From assembly GCA_016840185.1 (NCBI GenBank), contig JAEOSV010000004.1:1-11192 (forward strand): a DNA stretch of 11,192 nucleotides, in the 5' to 3' direction. The DNA comes from Candidatus Hermodarchaeota archaeon (GTDB lineage Archaea > Asgardarchaeota > Hermodarchaeia > Hermodarchaeales > Hermodarchaeaceae). The notes beneath the pieces are model-generated. The model was not told where the DNA came from. It saw only the letters and a list, made by a program, of their open reading frames with translations, and did not search any database. The position numbers were made by a program, and so were the translations under genes. Shown in pieces: positions 5,933 through 11,192 of this stretch (the first letter of the stretch is position 1; every line of letters begins with the position of its first letter).

Positions 5933-6829
5933 CTATTGGACAGTTGGAAACGCGACTTCAGCTGCTGCACCCATTAATGTTTTGAACAACAAGTCCTTGT
6001 TGCGCGGATCAATGGCTACTAATCCGATTGTTCGCAAACCAAGTAATCGTGATACCGTGTCAGGAAGCAAAGCATCTTTAAGATCTTGTTTATTGGCAAT
6101 GGCCCAAATTAGAGCCGCATCTGTCCACTTTTCAATTATCGGAACGAGCTTCCGGGTTGACATCACATTCTTCAAGGTCGAATCTGTCACCATAATGACG
6201 ACATCGGTTCCTCGGAGATAATCCTTCCATTTCGGAACTAAAAGTTCCTGACCGGGAAAGTCCCACACTGCGATTTCATAAGGTCCCAGTTTTGCAGTTT
6301 GCATTTCCTCTACATAAACTGCCATGGTTGCGATATGATTCAGCTCTGTTCGCTGGCTCATAAGCATCTTCAAAATCGTGGTTTTCCCCACTCCACCTTC
6401 ACCAAGTAGTACAATTTTCAGAGTGGAAATGATTGCTTCATCGAGGACGGGTCCGAGACCTTGAAAGACTTCAGAATTCCGGTTACTCTTGAAATCCCAA
6501 ATTTGTTTCGAATATTTCTGTTTCATGGTCCGGACAGCAGTGTCAATCTTTTCTTGGAGGATTTCGTCTTTATCTTGGTGGTCGGCAACGAGGACAAGAA
6601 TCAAGTCGCTGTCCACATATTTATGAATAAACTTCATGCCGTCGAGAAAAATAGGGACGGGAAGGTCTTCGCCAGTATCCCGTTCAAGTTGTCGAAGGGA
6701 TTGGATATATTCAGCGACGACTGGTTGGTCAATTTCTATCGCCCAGTATGAGCGATGGAAGAGTTTGATACCATTTCTCGTTAGTAACAGGACGTTATGG
6801 ATCAACCAGAATTGCCTCCCAGCTGGCAT
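5933..6829 (-). CDS. Arf-like small GTPase with an N-terminal longin-like domain
   Basis: A 298-residue two-domain protein. Residues 8-107 have the longin (adaptin sigma/zeta-COP) pattern: NVLLLTRNGIKLFHRSYW (12-29), a long helix around 36-51, then MKFIHKYVDSDLILVLVAD (65-83) and a closing helix ending MKQKY. Residues 136-290 are a complete Arf/SRbeta-like G domain: P-loop GEGGVGKTT (143-151), switch-I Thr168 in ATMAVYVEE (compare Arf PTIGFNVET), switch-II WDFPGQE (189-195) with Gln194, and base-recognition NKQD (246-249). The G5 element is weak (AIDPRNKD, 272-279). No myristoylation glycine, prenylation Cys or membrane segment is seen, so it is probably cytosolic or recruited through the longin part. 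I keep ATG 6829, the most upstream start. A TTG at 6805 follows GGGAGG and would begin nearer the longin core. In eukaryotes, longin domains pair with Arf/SRbeta GTPases; here both are in one chain. Confidence 0.88.
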   Translation of the reverse strand: MPAGRQFWLIHNVLLLTRNGIKLFHRSYWAIEIDQPVVAEYIQSLRQLERDTGEDLPVPIFLDGMKFIHKYVDSDLILVLVADHQDKDEILQEKIDTAVRTMKQKYSKQIWDFKSNRNSEVFQGLGPVLDEAIISTLKIVLLGEGGVGKTTILKMLMSQRTELNHIATMAVYVEEMQTAKLGPYEIAVWDFPGQELLVPKWKDYLRGTDVVIMVTDSTLKNVMSTRKLVPIIEKWTDAALIWAIANKQDLKDALLPDTVSRLLGLRTIGLVAIDPRNKDLLFKTLMGAAAEVAFPTVQ

Positions 6830-6867
6830 ACCCCACGTTTCTGGGTGTTGGATATTCGTTTTTGAGC

Positions 6868-6880
6868 TTTAAAATAGTTC
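6868..6880 (-). promoter_or_regulatory. TATA-like promoter element for the longin-Arf GTPase
   Basis: Reading on the minus strand, GAAC followed by TATTTTAAA (6876-6868) lies about 43 bases before the ATG at 6829. It is the best TATA match in the 114-base gap after the methyltransferase operon and would give a leader of roughly 15-20 bases. It implies the GTPase has its own promoter and does not depend on read-through from the operon. Confidence 0.45.
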
Positions 6881-6943
6881 CACACCTGTTAGCAGACCTT
6901 GTTTTGTGTTAAACATTTCTAACTCCCAAGATTAGCTGTAGAA

Positions 6944-8416
6944 TCATGTTGGACCACAAGGCAGGGAAGGGCTCTTATAACGTTTCATGAATTCCTTAGC
7001 AACCATATCCAGGTCCTGTTTTTGTGTAGTAGTAAGTGGTGGCACTTCATGGGTTGAAAGTATTTCTTCAACTTGGTTTCGAGCTCGCTCTTGACTCGTT
7101 GGTGATCCTTCGGTTTGCCAACTTTCATAGGGTTGACGATCCACTAATTTACCAGGCATGAAATGCTCTTTCCTAAACCAGGCTAAGGTATGGCGTAAAC
7201 GAAGGAAATCACCACCCTTAGTCCCAACTTCTCGAATCTCACTGAGGGCAAGGGTCTCATCACTCAAATCGATTCCTCGAAGGAAGCGTTTGATCATTCC
7301 AACTAGGACATCATCAATGACGAGTTTTACAAAACTCTGGGTACTTTCAAAAATTAACATCCCCGCGCCCGCAATGTTGTTTATTCCCGTCATGGCAGCG
7401 AGTAGAAATCCGGTTGCGGCTTCATAGCCAGTCTGTGAATCTGCCCCGAGTTTCGCGTCTGAGAGTCCCAAATAGCCATGTGTGGGTAATCCATAATGTT
7501 TAGCCATCTGGGCATAGGCGCAGGTGAGCATAATACTTTCAATCGCTCCAAGTCTAGCCGTGCCATACTGCATGTCAACAGCTGTTGGTGAGCCACCATA
7601 GATTACAGGTGCTCCCTTCGCAGTAAGTTGAGTAAGAACCACGCCGCTTAATGATTCAGCGTTATGCAACACAAGCGATCCAGCAATAGTGGTTGGTCCA
7701 GTTGCTCCGAGTTGCGGCATCGAAATGAGCTCAATGGGAATACCTGCTTCAGCGCCAAGGAGGAGGTCGTGAACGGTCAGTTCACTCCACTGCAAGGGTG
7801 CTGAAGGACAAGTGTCAAAAATAGCCAAGGGTTTTTCTCGCAGTTTCTTCGGTCCGCCAACAACCGCTTCAAGCATCTGCTTCATGTCTTTGAAGGCATC
7901 AAGAGCAAAGGTTCCGGTGACTATTGGTTTGGTTGAATTGCGAAGAATTAGGTATAGTCGATACCGGTCTCCAAGCTGTGGAGGAATATCGGCTGGAATC
8001 AGTGCCGTGCTTTGAGCATCGATGTAGGGAAGAGCATCAGTCACTCGGGCAAATTCAACAACATCAGACGTCGTTGGATGACGGCGCTCACCCGTCTTTC
8101 GGTCTAATAGATGTGTAGCAGCGGATCCAGGGTTGACATGAACGTTATCTTCTGCAAGAGTAAGAGCAAGGTTTCCTTTACGATTGTAAATTTGGATTGA
8201 AGAAGGGGCATGTTTGAGTTGTTCTTCTACTAGCGATGAGGGAAAATAGGCATGTTCTTTATCATAATCAACGGGTGCTCCTGCTCCTTCAAGGAGCTCC
8301 AATGCTTCTCGGCTTTGGATTTTCATCCCCACTTCCTCGAGGAGAACAAGACTTTCATGATGAATACGTTGGATGCCTTCATCTGAAAGCAATTTGAATT
8401 GAGGTCTTTGTGACAT
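6944..8416 (-). CDS. MttB-family corrinoid methyltransferase without pyrrolysine
   Basis: A 490-residue member of the trimethylamine methyltransferase (MttB) superfamily, which moves a methyl group from an N-methyl compound to the cobalt of a partner corrinoid protein. The N-terminus (RPQFKLLSDEGIQRIHHESL, then LLEEVGMKI) and the central blocks PQLGATGPTTIAG (234-246), GGSPTAVDM (274-282), GLSDAKLGADSQTGYEAA (317-334) and GINNIAGAGML (344-354) are typical of the barrel. Pyrrolysine-type MttB has an in-frame TAG near residue 330-340; here the frame is fully open, so it belongs to the non-Pyl branch, whose known members act on glycine betaine and similar quaternary amines. I start at ATG 8416, preceded by GGAG. 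A TTG at 8446 and ATG 8431 are in frame but lack ribosome sites and precede the conserved start. It directly follows its corrinoid partner gene. Confidence 0.92.
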   Translation of the reverse strand: MSQRPQFKLLSDEGIQRIHHESLVLLEEVGMKIQSREALELLEGAGAPVDYDKEHAYFPSSLVEEQLKHAPSSIQIYNRKGNLALTLAEDNVHVNPGSAATHLLDRKTGERRHPTTSDVVEFARVTDALPYIDAQSTALIPADIPPQLGDRYRLYLILRNSTKPIVTGTFALDAFKDMKQMLEAVVGGPKKLREKPLAIFDTCPSAPLQWSELTVHDLLLGAEAGIPIELISMPQLGATGPTTIAGSLVLHNAESLSGVVLTQLTAKGAPVIYGGSPTAVDMQYGTARLGAIESIMLTCAYAQMAKHYGLPTHGYLGLSDAKLGADSQTGYEAATGFLLAAMTGINNIAGAGMLIFESTQSFVKLVIDDVLVGMIKRFLRGIDLSDETLALSEIREVGTKGGDFLRLRHTLAWFRKEHFMPGKLVDRQPYESWQTEGSPTSQERARNQVEEILSTHEVPPLTTTQKQDLDMVAKEFMKRYKSPSLPCGPT

Positions 8417-8446
8417 GTCTTTTGACTCCATATGCTTTGAACACAA

Positions 8447-9100
8447 TCAACCGTCAGTGTGCCCAGTTAGACGTTTAGCGATTTTCACTGCTTGATTGAA
8501 ATCGACGCCGAATGCGTCAGCACCAATCGCATCAGCGAATTGTTGACTCACCGGTGCACCGCCCACCATGACTTTCACCCGTTTGTCAAGTTTCTCTGAT
8601 TTTAATAAATCAATGGTGGATTGCATCTGATCCATGGTGGTGGTGAGCAATGCGGACATAGCAATAATATCTGCATTGACTTCCTTGGTTTTCTCTATGA
8701 ACTGGTTCGGTGTGACTTCTACTCCCAAATCATAAACCGTGAATCCGGCAACGGTCAGCATTGTTGCAACAATGGTTTTTCCGATATCATGAATATCCCC
8801 CTGAACTGTGCCAATTACAATGATTCCCAGAGCTTCTTTGTCAACTGATTTCGCAAGATGGGGTTCAAGGAATTCAAGGGCTCGTTTCATGGTTTCAGCA
8901 GCAACAGCGAGTTCTGGAAGGAAAGCTTCCCCTTTCTCAAACCGATCACCTAAGACTCTGATTCCGGCAGTCAGTCCGTGGTTCACGATTGTGCTGGCGT
9001 CGATTCCCTGGTCGATTGCTTTTGGAACTAATTCTAGAACTTGATCGGTTTGGCAATTAATCATTTCATCTCGAATTTGATCAACGATTTCGTTTCCCAT
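8447..9100 (-). CDS. Corrinoid protein of methyltransferase system (MtbC/MttC family)
   Basis: A 217-residue cobalamin carrier. Residues 1-85 are the helical cap domain (AGIRVLGDRFEKGEAFLPEL at 45-64 is its conserved face). Residues 91-215 are the B12-binding Rossmann-like domain. GDIHDIGK (101-108) supplies His104, the lower cobalt ligand in the D-x-H-x-x-G signature; SALLTTTM (149-156) and VGGAPV (179-184) line the nucleotide tail pocket. It shuttles a methyl group between the MttB-family enzyme encoded next and a methyl-accepting methyltransferase. The ATG at 9100 follows AGGTG by eight bases. The stop lies 30 bases before the MttB start, and the PLP-enzyme gene ends 28 bases upstream, so the three are almost surely one operon. 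Length and motifs are complete. Confidence 0.95.
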   Translation of the reverse strand: MGNEIVDQIRDEMINCQTDQVLELVPKAIDQGIDASTIVNHGLTAGIRVLGDRFEKGEAFLPELAVAAETMKRALEFLEPHLAKSVDKEALGIIVIGTVQGDIHDIGKTIVATMLTVAGFTVYDLGVEVTPNQFIEKTKEVNADIIAMSALLTTTMDQMQSTIDLLKSEKLDKRVKVMVGGAPVSQQFADAIGADAFGVDFNQAVKIAKRLTGHTDG

Positions 9101-9128
9101 GAGTATGCACCTTTCTTGATGATCAGAG

Positions 9129-10175
9129 TTATTCGATGATTTCCCAGTTATGTTGGTACTTATCTAGTTCGGTCTTTGTTCGCTCATCCATGGGGTGATC
9201 TCGGTCGGGTACATCCAGATGTTTGGGTTCACCACACAGGGGTGTACTGAAGTAGCGTTGTCCACTGTCGTTAATCATCGTGACAATGGTTTTGAGTTCG
9301 GGATGTTTCTTTGCAAGCTTCAGAGCTGCTGCGACGTTGCACCCGGATGAGATTCCACAAAAGAGGCCTTCTTCGCGGCTGAGCCATTGCGCCATTTCAA
9401 GGGCTTCATCGGATGTGGTTGTGATTATACCATCTAGTATGCTCAAATCAAGGTTTTCAGGCACAAATCCATCACCGATTCCTTCAATTCGGTGGGTTCC
9501 CCATTTTCGATGAGCAAGCAATGGTGCTTCTGTGGGTTCTATTGCATAGAGTTTAACTTTTGGAATATGTTTCCTCAGATATCGACCTATACCAGTAATT
9601 GTGCCGCCAGTTCCTTGGCTAGCAATGAAGGCATCAACCTTTCCGTCAGTTTGTTCCCAGATTTCTTGGCCCGTCGTTTCATAATGGGCAAGAGAGTTAT
9701 CCGGGTTACTAAACTGACCAGGTTCCCAGTACTTTCCAGGATTTGCTTTTTTGAGTTCCTTCACCTTATCAAGGCACAAATCAACATCTGATTCGCCACC
9801 GGGTGTCAGGATGATTTGGGCTCCGTATGATGCCATGAGTTTTCGACGTTCTTGGCTCATGCCTTCGGGCATGACAATCGTAACCGGGTAATTTAGCATA
9901 CAACCCACAAAGGAACAGGCAATACCAGCGTTACCTGTTGACGATTCCATTATTTCCATCCCGGGTTTCAAGTCACCACGGGCAATGGCTTCATGAATCA
10001 TTTTGTAATAAATTCGATCTTTGAGGCTTCCAGTAGGAGAATACCATTCGATTTTCCCTAAAATATTCGCTCCAGCTTTTTCACTGATTTTGGGTAATCG
10101 GAAAAGAGGAGTCAGTCCAATAAGTTCAAAGATATTTTCTTGAATCTGTTTGTATTTATCCCAGTTCAAGGGCAT
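9129..10175 (-). CDS. Cysteine synthase-like PLP enzyme (fold type II, CysK/CBS family)
   Basis: A 348-residue beta-family PLP enzyme, which catalyses beta-replacement on an activated serine (O-acetyl-, O-phospho- or serine plus sulfide or a thiol). GSLKDR (49-54) holds the PLP Schiff-base Lys52. SSTGNAGIA (78-86) is the substrate/cofactor loop, usually TSGNTG, so the Ser-Thr order and the Ala in place of the last Thr are variations. GTGGTITG (188-195) binds the PLP phosphate, IEGIGDGFVP (230-239) is typical of cysteine synthases, GISSG (274-278) and DSGQRYFST (303-311) complete the site. The C-terminal 35 residues (CGEPKHLD onward) extend slightly past a minimal CysK and hold no CBS domain. 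The ATG at 10175 follows AAAGGAG. It is the first gene of an operon with a corrinoid protein and an MttB-type methyltransferase, which suggests a sulfur/amino-acid link to methyl transfer. Its true substrate is open. Confidence 0.88.
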   Translation of the reverse strand: MPLNWDKYKQIQENIFELIGLTPLFRLPKISEKAGANILGKIEWYSPTGSLKDRIYYKMIHEAIARGDLKPGMEIMESSTGNAGIACSFVGCMLNYPVTIVMPEGMSQERRKLMASYGAQIILTPGGESDVDLCLDKVKELKKANPGKYWEPGQFSNPDNSLAHYETTGQEIWEQTDGKVDAFIASQGTGGTITGIGRYLRKHIPKVKLYAIEPTEAPLLAHRKWGTHRIEGIGDGFVPENLDLSILDGIITTTSDEALEMAQWLSREEGLFCGISSGCNVAAALKLAKKHPELKTIVTMINDSGQRYFSTPLCGEPKHLDVPDRDHPMDERTKTELDKYQHNWEIIE

Positions 10176-10206
10176 GTCTAATAACTCCTTTTGAAACAGT
10201 CGCAGT

Positions 10207-10226
10207 CTGGGCTAGCCCGTATATAA
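10207..10226 (-). promoter_or_regulatory. Divergent promoter core: TATA box abutting a 10-bp palindrome
   Basis: GGGCTAGCCC at 10209-10218 is a perfect palindrome one base away from TATATAA (10220-10226). Read toward the PLP-enzyme operon, the palindrome sits between the TATA box and the expected start site, where archaeal repressors commonly bind. Read toward sfsA it occupies the BRE position. The near-symmetric TATA could serve either direction, so a protein bound here could control both. Confidence 0.5.
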
Positions 10227-10276
10227 GCATAGAGCTTAACGAGATGTAAGAGGCGAAGAATCATAAGGAGACAACA

Positions 10277-10286
10277 CTGGGCTAGC
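10277..10286 (+). repeat. Second copy of CTGGGCTAGC upstream of sfsA
   Basis: The ten bases CTGGGCTAGC at 10207-10216 recur exactly at 10277-10286, 70 bases apart (about seven helical turns), in the 137-base divergent gap. This copy keeps GCTAGC but lacks the final CC of the full palindrome. It could be an auxiliary half-site. I saw no third copy in the window. Confidence 0.45.
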
Positions 10287-10312
10287 GAAGATGGCCTTAA
10301 GGAGTCATTTTC

Positions 10313-11029
10313 GTGAAATTACAGGGACCCTTCTCATATGGAGAATTCCTCGAACGTCCTAACCGATTTCTAACCATCTGCCAAGTAAACGGGCGGCGGG
10401 TTCAAGCATACATTCCAAATCCTGGACCAATGCCTGATCTTCTTTATCCTGGGGTTGAAGTACTTCTCCGTCACAACCCCGCTAACCATCGAAAAACCGA
10501 TTATGATGTAATTTGCTCCCGCAATCAGGGCGTAATGCTGTCCTTGGATTCTAGAGTACCCAATTGGCTTTTGGCTGAAGCTCTTCCCCAAGGGCAATTA
10601 GAGCCATTTATCCAGTATCATGAGATCAATCCTGAACCGATATACAAAGATAGTCGACTTGATTTTTTACTTCATGCAAAAGGACATCCTTCCTGTTTTA
10701 TCGAGGCAAAATCCTCAACCGATGCAATTGATCGAATTGGATTATTTCCCCGAGTGCCCACCAATCGGGGGCAACGACATGTCCAAGAATTAATACATGC
10801 CATCGACGAAGGTTACCGTGCCACAATCGTGTTCATTGTTCAACGTACTGATGCTGACAAGATGCGACCGAATGACCCCATTGATCCGAAGTTTGGCTCC
10901 ATTCTCCGAAAAGCTGTCAAGCATGGCGTCGAAGCATATGCGTGGACTACTCGATTCATCGAGCAAAACCATGAAATAGTAATTGATCGAGCCATCCCAG
11001 TGGATTTAGAGCCACCTACAGATGATTGA
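10313..11029 (+). CDS. sfsA: SfsA family DNA/RNA nuclease
   Basis: A 238-residue SfsA protein, near the family's usual length. The N-terminal OB-like part has RPNRFLTICQVNGRRVQAYI (15-34) and NPGPMPDLLYPG (36-47), where most relatives have H-x-x-N-x-G-x-M. The C-terminal part is a PD-(D/E)xK nuclease fold: SRLDFLL (114-120, Asp117), FIEAKSS (129-135, Glu131 and Lys133), LFPRVPTNRGQRHVQEL (144-160) and FIVQRTD (174-180). E. coli SfsA was first named for sugar-fermentation stimulation and later described as a sequence-nonspecific nuclease; its archaeal role is unclear. The GTG start follows AAGGAG by eight bases. It diverges from the PLP-enzyme operon, sharing a 137-base gap, and its stop is six bases from that of the convergent methyltransferase gene. 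Confidence 0.93.
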   Translation: MKLQGPFSYGEFLERPNRFLTICQVNGRRVQAYIPNPGPMPDLLYPGVEVLLRHNPANHRKTDYDVICSRNQGVMLSLDSRVPNWLLAEALPQGQLEPFIQYHEINPEPIYKDSRLDFLLHAKGHPSCFIEAKSSTDAIDRIGLFPRVPTNRGQRHVQELIHAIDEGYRATIVFIVQRTDADKMRPNDPIDPKFGSILRKAVKHGVEAYAWTTRFIEQNHEIVIDRAIPVDLEPPTDD

Positions 11030-11035
11030 TCCGGA

Positions 11036-11192
11036 CTATAGCTGGCCATACTTTTCTGCAGCAGCGACCATTGCACGGATGTTTTCCAAGGGTGCTTGGG
11101 GAGGAACCTCACAGCCACTACTCAATATATATCGACCATCACGACCCATGGTTTCGATGCATAATTTTGCAGCTGCTTCTACATCTGCTGGA
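11036..11192 (-). CDS. UroD/MtaA/MtbA-family methyltransferase, C-terminal fragment (truncated by window)
   Basis: The last 51 codons of a minus-strand gene that begins beyond the window; TAG stop at 11038-11036. The visible protein reads as a helix (DVEAAAKLCIETMG), then GRYILSSGCEVPPQAPLENI and a final helix (RAMVAAAEKYG). The G-C-x-x-P-P-x-x-P-x-E-N block is the C-terminal signature of the uroporphyrinogen decarboxylase superfamily in its methyltransferase form (MtaA, MtbA and relatives), where this Cys is a ligand of the catalytic zinc. Genuine UroD enzymes have no Cys there. These enzymes take the methyl group from a methylated corrinoid protein, classically to coenzyme M. With the MttB- and MttC-like genes on the same strand just beyond sfsA, it is the likely third component of the chain. 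The acceptor cannot be judged from this fragment. Confidence 0.85.
   Translation of the reverse strand, partial: PADVEAAAKLCIETMGRDGRYILSSGCEVPPQAPLENIRAMVAAAEKYGQL

Noticed and set aside
8417..8446. Upstream TTG (8446) or ATG (8431) as the MttB-family start
   Set aside because: Neither has a ribosome site, and family members begin next to the RPQFKLLSDE segment, matching the ATG at 8416.
9492..9791. A 99-codon plus-strand open frame inside the PLP-enzyme gene
   Set aside because: It lies antisense to strongly conserved coding sequence and its translation shows no domain pattern; similar antisense frames at 7158-7427 and 8808-9044 were dropped for the same reason.
10263..10300. A second AAGGAG in the sfsA leader and an ATG at 10290 as a possible upstream reading frame
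   Set aside because: No start codon is spaced correctly after the first AAGGAG, and the frame from 10290 has no supporting signal; it overlaps sfsA out of frame.
10840..11118. A 92-codon minus-strand open frame covering the end of sfsA
   Set aside because: It is antisense to the conserved SfsA C-terminus, and the bases 11036-11192 are better explained in another minus-strand frame by the UroD-family fragment.

Overview
The window looks like a chromosomal segment of an archaeon, most likely an Asgard archaeon (Loki-/Thorarchaeota-like). This rests on three things: a GTPase that fuses a longin-like domain to an Arf-like G domain; archaeal gene signals (GGTGA-type Shine-Dalgarno sequences, frequent GTG/TTG starts, TATA-like boxes); and a heavily sequon-rich surface protein with a C-terminal membrane anchor. 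The lineage is inferred from gene content only; there is no rRNA or marker gene here. Coding density is high, the longest non-coding stretch is about 215 bases, and no mobile element, CRISPR array, tRNA or rRNA was seen.

Layout. Bases 1-1325 (+): the 3' part of a FAD-dependent oxidoreductase (DAO family), then a histidine-phosphatase (phosphoglycerate mutase-like) gene. 1440-3362 (+): a 640-residue secreted, membrane-anchored surface protein. 3578-4161 (+): two small unrecognised genes, the second a 58-residue protein whose core matches the spacing of the actin-binding WH2 motif, closed by a hairpin/T-tract terminator. 4234-5462 (-): an iron-sulfur flavoprotein with an extra C-terminal zinc ribbon, preceded by acylphosphatase. 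5626-5916 (+): a zinc-ribbon protein, convergent with the longin-Arf GTPase (5933-6829, -).

6944-10175 (-): an apparent operon transcribed in the order cysteine synthase-like PLP enzyme, corrinoid protein (MtbC/MttC-like), MttB-family methyltransferase. Its promoter region holds a TATA box abutting a perfect 10-bp palindrome. SfsA (10313-11029, +) is divergent. It ends six bases from the 3' end of a truncated minus-strand gene (11036-11192) whose visible 51 residues are the C-terminus of a UroD/MtaA/MtbA-type zinc methyltransferase.

Functionally, the right half holds the three parts of a corrinoid methyl-transfer chain. These are a substrate:corrinoid methyltransferase (MttB family, without pyrrolysine), the cobalamin carrier, and a UroD-family enzyme that would move the methyl group to an acceptor. 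The substrate cannot be read from sequence; the leading PLP enzyme hints at a sulfur or amino-acid link. The most interesting items are the WH2-like microprotein, the longin-Arf fusion, and the PLP enzyme-corrinoid methyltransferase operon with its palindromic site.
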